A DNA stretch of 64,000 bases from G963675935 sp963803125 (lineage in GTDB: Bacteria > Planctomycetota > Planctomycetia > Pirellulales > Thermoguttaceae): contig CAWDLR010000003.1 in the NCBI GenBank assembly GCA_963803125.1, forward strand, positions 3,162,001 through 3,226,000. The letters are read 5' to 3'. Below the pieces are notes generated by a model that had not been told where the DNA came from, made no database searches, and saw only the letters and a program-made list of their open reading frames with translations. This document shows, one piece after another, positions 41,693 to 50,820 of this stretch. Every line of letters begins with the position of its first letter. The first letter of the stretch is position 1. Made by a program: the position numbers and the translations under genes.

Positions 41693-42562
41693 ATGCTGAT
41701 ACTTCTTACCAACGATGATGGAATCTACGCCCCCGGCCTGGCCGCTCTGGAAAGGGAAATGAGCATGCTGGGCGAGGTGGTCGTCGTCGCCCCCGCCACC
41801 GAACAGAGCGGCGTGGGCCATTCGATCACTTATCTCACCCCGCTGATCGTCAAAGAGGTCTTCCGCAACGAAGGCGACATCGAGGGCGAACGCCGCTGCG
41901 GCTGGGCCGTCGAAGGCAGCCCCGCCGATTGCGTCAAGATCGGCATCCTGCAGTTCTGCCCCCGCCCGCCCGATCTGGTCGTCAGCGGCATCAACGGCGG
42001 GCTGAACGCCGGCATCAACGTGCTCTACTCCGGCACGGTGGCGGCCGCGATCGAAGGGGCGTTTTTCGGAGTGACCAGCGTGGCTGTTTCGCTGGAATAC
42101 GACGAGCACGCGCGGTTCGACAAGGCCGCCCGGCTGGCCCGCGAAATCGTCCGCCGCATCCTCGACCAGAAGGGCCCCGAGCCGCAGCTTTATAACTTGA
42201 ACATCCCCACCGCCGCGCTGGCCGGCACGCCGGAGGTCTGCGTCGTCCCGATGCACGTCACCCGCTATGGCGACACCTTCGAGAAGCGGCAAGACCCTTG
42301 GGGCCGCGATTACTTCTGGCTCCGCGGCGGGCCCGCGCCGATTGCGGACGGCCAGGAGACCGATCTGTCGGCCCTGGGCCGCGGCAAGGTGACGATCACT
42401 CCGTTGGATTACAACATGACGCGCCAAGCGGCGCTTGCCGCTATGCAGCGTTGGCAATTTCCCCTGGCCGGCAGCATTCTGGAGGACGCCGCGTCGCGCC
42501 CGCCGCTGCCGACCATGCGCATCCGTCGTGGCAGACAGAAGGTGGTGAATCATGAAGAGTAG
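41693..42562 (+). CDS. surE: 5'/3'-nucleotidase SurE
   Basis: A metal-dependent phosphatase of nucleoside monophosphates, linked to survival in stationary phase. The start MLILLTNDDGIYAPGLAAL at 41693 carries the two metal-binding Asp residues. Other family blocks: VAPATEQSGVGHSIT, EGSPADCVKIGI, VSGINGGLNAGINVLYSGTV (metal-binding Asn) and a C-terminal part with YNLNIPTAALAG and VTITPLDYNMT. At 289 residues it is slightly longer than the 250 typical. It overlaps the following lipoprotein gene by 11 bp. Confidence 0.94.
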   Translation: MLILLTNDDGIYAPGLAALEREMSMLGEVVVVAPATEQSGVGHSITYLTPLIVKEVFRNEGDIEGERRCGWAVEGSPADCVKIGILQFCPRPPDLVVSGINGGLNAGINVLYSGTVAAAIEGAFFGVTSVAVSLEYDEHARFDKAARLAREIVRRILDQKGPEPQLYNLNIPTAALAGTPEVCVVPMHVTRYGDTFEKRQDPWGRDYFWLRGGPAPIADGQETDLSALGRGKVTITPLDYNMTRQAALAAMQRWQFPLAGSILEDAASRPPLPTMRIRRGRQKVVNHEE

Positions 42563-43091
42563 TCGAAACGCGTTGGTTCTCGTGGCGTTTGCACTGTCGC
42601 TGTTGCTCTGGACAAACGGTTGCGAGCAGGCCCCGGCACCGCCTCCGCAACAAACCGTCAAGGCCCCGCCGCCGCCCCCTCCGCCGCCACCGCCGGACAC
42701 GCCACCGCCCAGCGTGACGCCGGTGGTGCAGTCGCCGCCCGCGCCACCACCCGCGCCGCAACCAGCCGCCAACGCGGAAAACGCCGGCTCGAAGAAAGCG
42801 AAGGTCGGCGTCGGCAAGAAGCTCAGCCGCATGAGCAAGAGCCTGATCTGCTTCGAGTTCGCCAGCCTGTATTGCGTCCAGGAGCGGCTGGTGTTCGAGG
42901 TGCAGATTCCGCACGCGATGGACCTCTTCAAGGCCAGTGAAGGGCGAAACCCCAAGAGCCACGAGGAGTTCATGGAGAAGATCATCAAGGCCAACATGAT
43001 TCGCTTGCCGGAACTATGGGAGGGCGAAACCTATCGCTACGATCCCAAGACCGCCGAGCTCTGGGTCGATCCGCCGCCGCCGGAGAAATAG
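42552..43091 (+). CDS. Putative lipoprotein with proline-rich spacer
   Basis: 179 residues. The signal sequence ends in a lipobox-like LLLWTNGC (Cys24 or so). Residues 27-75 are almost all Pro and Ala. The globular C-terminal part (SLICFEFASLYCVQERLVFE, NPKSHEEFMEKIIKANMIRL, GETYRYDPKTAELWV) resembles the small domain of planctomycete proteins that contain a GspG-like fold, but I cannot name it. The Pro-rich piece may span the periplasm. Coupled to surE by overlap. Confidence 0.7.
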   Translation: MKSSRNALVLVAFALSLLLWTNGCEQAPAPPPQQTVKAPPPPPPPPPPDTPPPSVTPVVQSPPAPPPAPQPAANAENAGSKKAKVGVGKKLSRMSKSLICFEFASLYCVQERLVFEVQIPHAMDLFKASEGRNPKSHEEFMEKIIKANMIRLPELWEGETYRYDPKTAELWVDPPPPEK

Positions 43092-43093
43092 GT

Positions 43094-43133
43094 CCCCTCT
43101 CCCGCCGGGAGAGGGTTAGGGTGAGGGCCGCCG
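43094..43133. repeat. CCCTCTCCC/GGGAGAGGG repeat, intergenic copy
   Basis: CCCCTCTCCCGCCGGGAGAG, then GGTTAGGGTGAGGGCC: the same element as inside murD and ligA, here 2 bp after the lipoprotein gene. The rest of the gap to 43261 holds only a GCTAATC.. inverted pair. Confidence 0.85.
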
Positions 43134-43261
43134 CCCGTTGCCCCAATGTCTAGGGCGCACGCCAAAAACGAGTTGGTTCTTTGCGAAGGAAGAAGGAACA
43201 CTGATCGCCGCTAATCGACGCTGATTCACAGCAGTCAGTGTGCGATTAGCGGAGATTAGAC

Positions 43262-43321
43262 AGGTAGGTTATGCTTCAGCATAACAAGAAGCTGGTTGTT
43301 ATGCTAAAGCATAACCTACCG
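43262..43321. repeat. Palindromic repeat, GGTTATGCTTCAGCATAA family, copy 2
   Basis: Arms of 24-25 bp (43263-43287 and 43297-43321) pair with two mismatches. Each arm contains its own ATGCT/AGCAT inner palindrome. It matches 17267-17318 and is AT-rich. Confidence 0.85.
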
Positions 43322-43458
43322 TTGCCGCGCCGCCGTTTAGCCGGCGAACTTGTTCGCCGCGATCGTGCCGACAGTGGCCGCCCGTTCGTGCAATTGTGTC
43401 CGTATCACCGGTTCGCGTCCCTTTCCGCCAAAGCAGAATACCACCGCGGAGATCGCTC

Positions 43459-45051
43459 ATGGGATTCCTTCGCCGACACAAGCTGCTCTCGGCCGCGATG
43501 CTGGCCGTTCTCCTCGTCGTCATCGGGGTGACCACACTCGTCATTCGCTTTGTCGCCAGTTTCTCGCCAGTCCCCTTGGTGATCTCCAAGGAGACGACCT
43601 ACATCACCGAGCCGCTCCGCAGCGACGGTACTCCCGATTACGTCGCCGCCATCAACCAGCGCCTCAGCGCCGGCGTAACCCCCGAAAACAACTCCGCCGT
43701 GCTCTTTTGGAAGGCAGCGGGACCCAGCATGATCAGAGAGAGCCGCCGCCGCGACGCCTACTTTCAGATGCTCGGCGTTCCGATACCGCCCGAAAAAGGC
43801 GATTACTTTATCACCTCGGAAGTGTGGACCGACCGCTGCATGTCGGCCGCGCAGAACGCCGCCACCCCTGCAAACAACGAGAGTAGTGACCCGTTCGAAG
43901 TCCTTTTGAAGCCCATGTCTCGGCCCTGGTCGAGGCATGAATTCCCCGAGTCGGCCGCGTGGCTTGACGCCAACGAAAAAGCGTTGCGGCTTGTGACCGA
44001 GGGGTGCAAGCGTCCGCGTCGCTACGACCCGCTGACTCTGGCCAACGAGAATGACGCGTTGATTAGCGCAATTTTGCCCGACGCGCAACAGTGCCGCGAC
44101 TTCGGTCACTGCCTTGCCTTGCGGGCAATGCTCCGCGTCAAGGAGGGCAACGTCGATGAGGCGTGGAGTGACCTGTTGGCCTGCCACCGCCTAGCCAGGC
44201 TGGTTGGCCAAGGCGCGACCCTTGTCGAGGCCTCGGTCGCCGTCGCGATTGATTATATGGCACAGACTGGCGACTGCGTTCTTCTGCAACATGTGCGGCT
44301 TACGCCTTCTCAGATTGCCAAGATGCAGGGCGATCTCGCTGAATTGCCGCCCATGCCCGGAGTGGCCGAACTCATGGACCGGGGTGAGCGGTTCACGATG
44401 CTCGATTCCGCCCTGTGGATGAAGCGGCAGGTCGAGGCAGGTTGCCGCACCGGCATCGAGAAAGCGGGACTGACCCTAACGGCGGGGCTCGACTGGAACA
44501 TCATCCTCCGTATAGTCACCTCGTGGCATGATCGCCTCGTCGCCGCAGTCCGCAAACCGACGAGACTTGAGCGGCAAACGGCGATTGAGGAGGTCGAGCG
44601 CGAGCTAAAGAAGGAAGCGGCCGAAGCGATAAGTTGGAAGGCGGCGGTGCCGTCGATCGTTAACCGCCGCGAGGTGGCCTCTCGGCGGGTCGGGACGATA
44701 ATCGCCGGTCTCATGATGCCCGGCGAGGGAGTCGCCAGCACCGTGGAGGACTCTGGGGCGATGCAGTTCGCCCTGACGAAACTCGCCTTCGCCCTGGCCC
44801 AGTACCACGCTAAACACAGCCGTTATCCGGCCAAGCTCGCGACCTTGGTGCCAAGGCACGTGAAGGAAGTGCCAAAGGACATCTTCAACAACAACGCTGA
44901 ACTTCACTACAAGCGGGAAGGCGACGGCTACCTGCTCTACAGCGTCGGCCCCAACGGTAAAGACGACGGCGGCCGGGGAAGCGCGGACTGCAAGAAAAAC
45001 GACAACTGGGACGACTTGGCCGTCCGCATGCCGGCGTCCGCCTCCCCATAG
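43459..45051 (+). CDS. Membrane-anchored hypothetical protein with GspG-like C-terminus
   Basis: 530 residues from the ATG at 43459. One N-terminal membrane segment (LLSAAMLAVLLVVIGVTTLV) follows a short basic start. The long helical middle includes NNSAVLFWKAAGPSMIRESR and LRAMLRVKEGNVDEAWSDLL. The end, LTKLAFALAQYHAKHSRYPA, then PKDIFNNNAELHYKREGDGY and LLYSVGPNGKDDGG, resembles the C-terminal domain of type II pseudopilins (periodic GxNGxDDGG, calcium-type loop). Such proteins are a planctomycete family of unknown role, probably exposed outside the cytoplasmic membrane. Confidence 0.75.
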   Translation: MGFLRRHKLLSAAMLAVLLVVIGVTTLVIRFVASFSPVPLVISKETTYITEPLRSDGTPDYVAAINQRLSAGVTPENNSAVLFWKAAGPSMIRESRRRDAYFQMLGVPIPPEKGDYFITSEVWTDRCMSAAQNAATPANNESSDPFEVLLKPMSRPWSRHEFPESAAWLDANEKALRLVTEGCKRPRRYDPLTLANENDALISAILPDAQQCRDFGHCLALRAMLRVKEGNVDEAWSDLLACHRLARLVGQGATLVEASVAVAIDYMAQTGDCVLLQHVRLTPSQIAKMQGDLAELPPMPGVAELMDRGERFTMLDSALWMKRQVEAGCRTGIEKAGLTLTAGLDWNIILRIVTSWHDRLVAAVRKPTRLERQTAIEEVERELKKEAAEAISWKAAVPSIVNRREVASRRVGTIIAGLMMPGEGVASTVEDSGAMQFALTKLAFALAQYHAKHSRYPAKLATLVPRHVKEVPKDIFNNNAELHYKREGDGYLLYSVGPNGKDDGGRGSADCKKNDNWDDLAVRMPASASP

Positions 45052-45075
45052 CTTACAGCAAACGTCGGGTAGATG

Positions 45076-45127
45076 GTCGCCTTTCGCTCCGCGAAAGCAG
45101 CGCTGCTTTCGCGGAGCGAAAGGCGAC
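45076..45127. repeat. Perfect 52-bp palindrome
   Basis: Arms 45076-45101 and 45102-45127 are exact reverse complements with no spacer (starting GTCGCCTTTCGCTCCGCG). It begins 24 bp after the stop of the preceding gene and could be a terminator or a cruciform. Long perfect palindromes are normally unstable. Confidence 0.92.
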
Positions 45128-45539
45128 TATTGCGGGCGGCGTGCCATTGCATTGCGGCGCCCTGCTCCGACTGGCACAAAACGCGGGCTTGAAATCGCCG
45201 GCGAGATTCGCTATCACATGACGGTCGGGAAATATGATTATGCAAATCTGAGATATGCAAATATGAAAGATGCGGCTCGTGACCGCCTCGTTGTCCTCCC
45301 CCAAGTCGATGGATTTTGCACCACGGGCTCAAATCGCGACATTTCACTTCCGTCCACCAGCGTCGATGCAACCGATTGAAGCCACAACACTTGCCATCCG
45401 ATCGACCGCCGCAACCCTTGTTGCGAAATGTGAAGGGTGGTGCAAAACGTCGCTGGTGCAAAATCGCCCGCTCGCCGCATGACCCGGCAATCGCCGCAGA
45501 AATCGCACTTCATCGCACCAAAACGCCCGAAAAACAACC
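45128..45539. other. Non-coding gap upstream of rnhA
   Basis: About 400 bp, less GC-rich near 45220-45280. It contains TTTGCACC and GGTGCAAAA words near 45313 and 45435-45460 but no open frame with recognisable content. Promoter for rnhA is expected here; no clear boxes seen. Confidence 0.4.
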
Positions 45540-46013
45540 ATGCCGCAACCGCCCGCAACCAGCATTCCTGAAGTCCAACTCTTCGCCGACGGCGCGTGCA
45601 GCGGCAATCCCGGGCCGGGCGGCTGGGCGTTTGTCCTGCGGCACGTGAAATCGGGCAAGGAGAAGGAGGCCTTCGGAGCGGAACGCGAATCGACCAACAA
45701 CCGCATGGAACTGACCGCCGTCATCCGCGGCCTGGAGGCCCTTACCCGCCCCGCCGCCGTCGAACTGGTGACCGACAGCATCTACGTCGGCAAGGGACTC
45801 ACCGAGTGGCTGCCGAAGTGGAAGGCCAACAACTGGCGGCGGCGCGAGAACGGCCGCTGGGCGGAAGTCAAAAACGAAGACCTCTGGCGGCGGCTCGACG
45901 AACTGCTGGTCCGCCACCGCGTCCGCTTCACCCACATCCGCGGCCACAGCGGCCACGTGGAAAACGAACGTTGCGACACCCTCGCCGTCGCGGCGTATCA
46001 GCAGTTCTTGTAA
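45540..46013 (+). CDS. rnhA: Ribonuclease HI
   Basis: Cuts RNA in RNA-DNA hybrids. The four catalytic acids are visible: Asp in LFADGACSGNPGPGGWAF, Glu in NNRMELTAVIRGLE, Asp in LVTDSIYVGKGLTEWLPKW and Asp in NERCDTLAVAA. The basic handle NNWRRRENGRWAEVKNEDLW and the His loop IRGHSGHVENE are present. At 157 residues it is a standard bacterial RNase HI. No strong ribosome-binding site. Confidence 0.95.
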   Translation: MPQPPATSIPEVQLFADGACSGNPGPGGWAFVLRHVKSGKEKEAFGAERESTNNRMELTAVIRGLEALTRPAAVELVTDSIYVGKGLTEWLPKWKANNWRRRENGRWAEVKNEDLWRRLDELLVRHRVRFTHIRGHSGHVENERCDTLAVAAYQQFL

Positions 46014-46036
46014 TGCTCCAAGCGACCTTTCCCTCC

Positions 46037-46108
46037 CGGTGGGGCAGACATTCTTGTCTGCCGTGGACAAGTCGGCATATCTGGCAGACAAGAATGTCTG
46101 CCCCACCG
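46037..46108. repeat. Perfect 26-bp inverted repeat between convergent genes
   Basis: Arms 46037-46062 and 46083-46108 are exact complements around a 20-nt loop (core TGGGGCAGACATTCTTGTCT). Same family as 7653-7715. It lies 23 bp after rnhA and 12 bp before the end of the GH172 gene, so it may terminate both. Confidence 0.9.
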
Positions 46109-46120
46109 TGCCGACCGTTA

Positions 46121-47677
46121 TCAGGGCGCGGTGTCGTAGAAGAACGCCGCCGAGCGATAGTCGGCGTTGACGTCGTTCACCGGGCCGTGCTCGAGCTTGG
46201 CCTCGATCGACTTGTCCCAGGAGACCGGATCGGTCAGATACCAACGGAACGAGGCGGTCACGTCGCGGTTCGATCGCTTGCGATACACCGGGAACCCGCT
46301 GATGGGCGTCGTGCCGGGGCCGTTCAGCCGGCCGGGCACGGCGTACCAGCCGCAGTTGAAACCGTCTTCCGTGCCGGTGCCGTGAATCCGCAGCTCGCCG
46401 TCGCAGGTGAATTGCTCGTCGCCTTCGAGCCAGGTGGGCAGGTTCGATTTGTTATGCCCCTCGGTGGTCAAGTAGACGCCGATGAAGCGGCCGCGCCCCT
46501 GGCGAATGAGATAGGGATGGTAGACGCCGGTTCGCGTCGGCAGGCTCTCGTGGTAGACGGCGTGCAGGTAGCCGAGGTTCTTGGAGACGTCCGTCTTGTC
46601 GAGCGGAGACGCCAGCAGCGCCAGCTTGCCCGAGAGCGGTTTGGCGGTGCGGAGCACGATCTTGGCCGAGTGGCGGTAGGGCATCGGCATGAAGTTGTAC
46701 CAGACCCCCTTGCTGTTCCCCACTAGCAACGAGCGAAAGACGATGGGCCGGTTCGCCTGGCAATAGAAATAGTCCAAGGGCAGGTCGACGGCCGGGTACT
46801 TGGCGCCGTCCCAGGTGATTTGCAGCCGGGCGTCCTCGGCATTTTCGATCTGCTCTGGCTTGAGATCGAGACACACCGCTCGGATCATCGCCGGCCCGCG
46901 CGGGGCGTCGAGACTGACCGAGCGGCCGGCTTTCAGCGTGAACTTCGACGATCGCATATCGAGTTTGCTCGATTCGTCCAGCCCCAGCGGCGCCAGCGAC
47001 AGATCGCCGCACGAGGTCCACGCCTTCGCCGCCTTCGCCATCGCCTTGCGCTGCGGCTTGCTCAACGGATAGTGGAACGTGACGAGCCCCTTGTCGCTGG
47101 GGAAGGTGCGATAGACGATCTGCACGAACTTCACATCGGTGCCGTCGACCATGACCTTGCAGCTCTTGCGGTAAGGGATCGGCACGTAGCAGTAGAACCC
47201 TCCCAGGGCCACGTCGGCCAGCGGCCGCGGAAACCCGTCCAGCTTGCCGTAGAAAATGTCTTCCAGCGGCACGTCGAGCGCCGGCTTCTTCTCGCCGTCG
47301 AGGTAGATGCGGATGTGCTCGCCTTTCCTTCCCAGCAGGCCGGGCACGCCGTATTCGGAATGGGGGAAGTGCATGCGCTGGATGCAGCCGGGCCCCTCCA
47401 TTTCGGCCAGCACCGCGTTGCCGTCCTCCTTGCGCAGAATCGAGTACTTGCCCGAAAAGCCGTCGTCGTTTCCGCCAGTGCGGTCGTAGCTGCTGAACAT
47501 CTTGCAGGTCTCGCCGGGCTGCAAGTGGGGAAGCAGGTTGACGCGGTACAACTCCTCGATAAACCGCGTCTCGGGATTCGTGGCCGGCGGGCTTCCTCCC
47601 GCGGCGAAGCCGACGGAATCGATCGCCGCGGCAACGAGAAGGCAACAAAGCAGTGACACGATAATCGAAGACCTCAC
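46121..47677 (-). CDS. Secreted DUF2961 (GH172-like) protein
   Basis: 518 residues from the GTG at 47677, which has GGAGGGAG 8 nt upstream. Signal peptide SSIIVSLLCCLLVAAAIDSV. DUF2961 jelly-roll signatures include MFSSYDRTGGNDDGFSGKYS, GPGCIQRMHFPHSEYG, ALGGFYCYVPIPYRKSCKV and the late GTGTEDGFNCGWY. The family, now GH172, contains furanosidases such as arabino- and galactofuranosidases. Acidic residues in NDDGF and GTEDGF fit the known site. Downstream member of a secreted glycan-degradation cluster. Confidence 0.85.
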   Translation of the reverse strand: MRSSIIVSLLCCLLVAAAIDSVGFAAGGSPPATNPETRFIEELYRVNLLPHLQPGETCKMFSSYDRTGGNDDGFSGKYSILRKEDGNAVLAEMEGPGCIQRMHFPHSEYGVPGLLGRKGEHIRIYLDGEKKPALDVPLEDIFYGKLDGFPRPLADVALGGFYCYVPIPYRKSCKVMVDGTDVKFVQIVYRTFPSDKGLVTFHYPLSKPQRKAMAKAAKAWTSCGDLSLAPLGLDESSKLDMRSSKFTLKAGRSVSLDAPRGPAMIRAVCLDLKPEQIENAEDARLQITWDGAKYPAVDLPLDYFYCQANRPIVFRSLLVGNSKGVWYNFMPMPYRHSAKIVLRTAKPLSGKLALLASPLDKTDVSKNLGYLHAVYHESLPTRTGVYHPYLIRQGRGRFIGVYLTTEGHNKSNLPTWLEGDEQFTCDGELRIHGTGTEDGFNCGWYAVPGRLNGPGTTPISGFPVYRKRSNRDVTASFRWYLTDPVSWDKSIEAKLEHGPVNDVNADYRSAAFFYDTAP

Positions 47678-47740
47678 GTTCAATCTCCCTCCAAAAGGAA
47701 CACGAATCTCCACTAATCGCCACGGATTCCGTTTGTTGCT

Positions 47741-47852
47741 CTGGTTCCCACGCTCTGCGTGGGAACCCCTGTCCTAACGCTCCGCCTCAAACCGAGCGAC
47801 GCGAAGCGTCGTGGACGGTTACGTTCCCCACGCGGAGCGTGGGAACGAGGGT
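47741..47852. repeat. GTTCCCACGC palindromic element, degenerate copy
   Basis: Two hairpins (GGTTCCCACGCTCTGCGTGG and ..CCACGCGGAGCGTGGGAAC) at either end pair with each other as well as with themselves around an 50-nt middle. It matches the inner part of 50577-50750. It lies between the GH36 and GH172 genes. Confidence 0.85.
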
Positions 47853-47875
47853 GGCCATCCCCTAACTCCCCATTC

Positions 47876-50416
47876 TCACGGAACGCGGCGATACTTCATG
47901 ATAGCAGCGCTGGGCCGCTCCGTCATCGAGACGGGCAGGCCCTTTTCCATCAACTCCTTGCCCAACATCTCCGTCTCGCCGGGCTGATCGAACCGGGTGA
48001 TCCGATACTTGGCCTCGGGCTCCAGCCCGCGGAGCCGCAGCCGGGCCGACTCGTAGATGCTCTCCGCCCGCCGGAAGACCTCGACAATGCCGTCGCCCGG
48101 CTCGGGCCGGTTGAATTGCCACGCGACCCAGACGCCGGGGTCGCGGTTGGCCGAGGTCAGCGGGTAGTAATCGCCATAGAAATACGGCGCCACCTCGCGC
48201 CACTGGGCCGTCAAATGCCGAAGCTTGTCGTAATCCAGCCCGCGCTCACGAATGTCGAACAGCAGATTCAGGCTCGGGCAGGCGCAACACCAGAAGCCAT
48301 ACGACTCGATCGGCGTCTTGCCGGTGACGAAATACGTGGCCTCGCTCCAGGCGACCGTGCCGGTGCCGAAGAACGGGATCCACATCGCGAGGCCGTAGGT
48401 CATCGTCTGCTGGCCGATCGGCTCCATCGTCTTGTCGCTCCGCCACAACGGCACGGCGCGGCGCATCATTTCCAGATCGTTGCGGCGTCCGCCCGAGGCG
48501 CATTCGTCGATCAGCATGTCGGGATGCCGCCGCCGCAGTTCGTCCCAATAGGCCAGCAGGTTGGTGATGTGCCGGATCTCCGTAATCCCCTGCCGATCGG
48601 GCGCGTCGGCCGCCCGCCAGTAACCCAGCGGGTCCATATTGAAGTCCTGGCGATACAGGTCGATGCCCTCGTCGACGAGCACTTTGTCGACGCGATTGGT
48701 GATCCACTTGAGCACGTCGGGATTGCCGAAGTTCAAGAGCCCACCCTGCCTCCCGCCGAGGACCCACTCGGGATGATTCTCGGTCAGCCATGTTCCCGCC
48801 GCCACTCGCTCCGGCTCGAACCAGAGCAGCGTCTTGAGGCCTTTCGAATGGACATAATCGGTGACGGCCCGCAAGCCGCGGGGGAATCGCCGCCTATCGA
48901 CCTCCCAGGTGCCGACCTTTGGCCAGCCGTCCGGATCGCACTTGTACCAGCCCGCGTCCAGCCACCAATAATCGAGCTTGATCCGCTCTTCGAGATAGCG
49001 GTTGAACCAGGCGAAATGGGCCGCCTCGTCCGACTTGTACATCTCCTCATACGCGCCGCCCAAATAGGCCTCTTGCATCGGAGCGGGCGGCTGGCCGTGC
49101 GGTCTGGGGATATTGTGGGCGATCATCCAGCGCCGCCAGACGTTCTGCGCGCGAATCCAATCGCCGCCTTTCCAGAATTGCAGCACGGAAAGCGGCGTGC
49201 GGACCTCTTCGCCCGGATGCAGCTTGAAATGCGTCAGCTCCTGGCCCGCCCGGATTTGCAGGCCGCGATCGGCGTCGCGGATGAAGTCGGCGTCCCACTG
49301 GCCGGGCCAGCCGACAGCGAGGATCAGCCCGTCGTGCTTGTTTCGCTCCAGGTTGAAGTAGGACATGTTGGTTTGGGTCGAGCGGCCGCCGGCGGCGCCG
49401 AGGCGCTTTGTCGAGTTGCCGCCGAGCACCGATTCCAGCGGCGTGTAGTCGGTATTGTCGGCCGGGGCGCCGACGTTGTGGTGCAAGAGGTATTCGTGAT
49501 CCGGCCCGCGCTGCCAGCGAATGTCCATCGACTGGATGTTCTCGATGATCGGCGTGTCGGCCGCGGCGTTGTTCTTGAAATGAAGCGTCCACTCGACCAT
49601 CGGGAAATCGTCATAGGCCACGGCCTCGCAGCGAACCGACAGCCCGCCGGCGGGATCAGAGTAGACGACGGTATGGGCCGTGCGGTGCTCGTCGAGTTTC
49701 TTCGATTGCCGATCGACCTTCCATGTTGCCAGGAACTCGGCCGAGGGCTTGCCGTTGTAGGTGAACGAGAAGGGCGGGTCGGCCGAAAAGAGTCCCTCTT
49801 GCTCTTCGACGACCGGCAGATCGCCGAGCAAGATGGGCTTGCCGTCGGCCAATTCGACCTTGGCGTCGGCCCAATCGGCCTGGTCCCAGCCGATGCCGTC
49901 ACCGGCATCGCCCACCTCCAAAGAAAACTCCGTCGCGCCGCCAAGGTCGATCTCGATCGGCTTGGCGGCCACGTGGACTTTCATCACGTCGGAGCAAAAG
50001 ACGCGGCGGCCGGCGATGTTTACGGAGAAGACGACAGTCCCATTGCCGCTGGCCGTCTGCGGATTGTTGTCCAACCCGATCCGGCAGGTGAACTTCTTGC
50101 CGGGCCCGGGCAGGCGGACGACGATCTTGCTCGTGGCGTGGGCGGCGATGCCGTGGGTGAACTCGCGATCAACGATCTTCAGCGGCTTGCCGTAACGCGA
50201 GTTTCGTTCGATCGGGCCGTTGTTTACCGCGACGATCAGGCCCGGCGTCTGCGGTCCCGCCGATTCCGGGGCGAGAAACTTCGCCGCCGTAAAGCGGCCG
50301 GCCTCCGCCATCTCGTCGGCAGTCGGCTTGACCGTATCGGCCGCCCACGACGGCAGAACTTCGAACAGTAGAGCGACAACAAACGCGGACGAAAGCGAAG
50401 TGCGATGCGCTGTCAT
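47876..50416 (-). CDS. Secreted NPCBM + GH36-type alpha-galactosidase-like protein
   Basis: 846 residues, AGGAG before the ATG and a signal peptide ending SWAAD. Residues about 35-180 are an NPCBM carbohydrate-binding domain (DREFTHGIAAHATSKIVVRL). A GH36 supersandwich follows, then a TIM barrel with KLDYWWLDAGWY, LWFEPERVAAGTW, nucleophile region IDLYRQDFNMDP (near residue 592) and acid/base region DECASGGRRNDLEMMRR (near 643). Enzymes of this type release alpha-linked galactose or related residues. With the neighbouring GH106 and GH172 it points to a branched plant or algal polysaccharide. Confidence 0.88.
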   Translation of the reverse strand: MTAHRTSLSSAFVVALLFEVLPSWAADTVKPTADEMAEAGRFTAAKFLAPESAGPQTPGLIVAVNNGPIERNSRYGKPLKIVDREFTHGIAAHATSKIVVRLPGPGKKFTCRIGLDNNPQTASGNGTVVFSVNIAGRRVFCSDVMKVHVAAKPIEIDLGGATEFSLEVGDAGDGIGWDQADWADAKVELADGKPILLGDLPVVEEQEGLFSADPPFSFTYNGKPSAEFLATWKVDRQSKKLDEHRTAHTVVYSDPAGGLSVRCEAVAYDDFPMVEWTLHFKNNAAADTPIIENIQSMDIRWQRGPDHEYLLHHNVGAPADNTDYTPLESVLGGNSTKRLGAAGGRSTQTNMSYFNLERNKHDGLILAVGWPGQWDADFIRDADRGLQIRAGQELTHFKLHPGEEVRTPLSVLQFWKGGDWIRAQNVWRRWMIAHNIPRPHGQPPAPMQEAYLGGAYEEMYKSDEAAHFAWFNRYLEERIKLDYWWLDAGWYKCDPDGWPKVGTWEVDRRRFPRGLRAVTDYVHSKGLKTLLWFEPERVAAGTWLTENHPEWVLGGRQGGLLNFGNPDVLKWITNRVDKVLVDEGIDLYRQDFNMDPLGYWRAADAPDRQGITEIRHITNLLAYWDELRRRHPDMLIDECASGGRRNDLEMMRRAVPLWRSDKTMEPIGQQTMTYGLAMWIPFFGTGTVAWSEATYFVTGKTPIESYGFWCCACPSLNLLFDIRERGLDYDKLRHLTAQWREVAPYFYGDYYPLTSANRDPGVWVAWQFNRPEPGDGIVEVFRRAESIYESARLRLRGLEPEAKYRITRFDQPGETEMLGKELMEKGLPVSMTERPSAAIMKYRRVP

Positions 50417-50576
50417 GGCGAGCTCCTGGAGGTTAAACTACGAACACGATTGGCTCAAATGTGGCCGTCTTACATAAAGGGATCACGAAAACGCCAAAGT
50501 CCGAAAGCACGAAGGGCGAGCAGCGGCCGCGGTTACGCCGCGCACGGCTTGCCAAATCAATTTCTTTCCTTTTTGA

Positions 50577-50750
50577 GTCTGTAGCATCATTACCGGGTTC
50601 GACAACAAGAAAAAGCCCTCGTTCCCACGCTCCGCGTGGGAACGCACTGGTCCCGACGCTCTGCGTCGCCCATCCCGGCGGAGAGCGTCGGAAAGACAGC
50701 GGTTCCCACGCGGAGCGTGGGAACCAGAACCCGGTAATGATGCTACAGAC
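50577..50750. repeat. Nested inverted-repeat (MITE-like) element
   Basis: 174 bp with perfect 24-bp outer arms (50577-50600 and 50727-50750, beginning GTCTGTAGCATCATTACC). Inside lie GTTCCCACGC/GCGTGGGAAC hairpins at each end (about 50620-50643 and 50701-50723) and a central GACGCTCTGCGTC-type stem. No clear target duplication outside. It sits between the GH106 and GH36 genes. Confidence 0.88.
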
Positions 50751-50820
50751 GCTCTTTTTTCGTGGTTTCGTCGTTTCGTGATTTCGTGATTGCCGTATGC
50801 TGCTGAACTCTCAATAGTCT

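Noticed and set aside
41609..42997. Long minus-strand frame upstream of the antitoxin-like gene
   Set aside because: Only the last 81 codons show a family. The upstream part is antisense to surE and the lipoprotein gene.
47759..50371. 870-codon open frame antisense to the GH36 gene
   Set aside because: No motifs. It mirrors the third-position GC bias of the real gene on the other strand.
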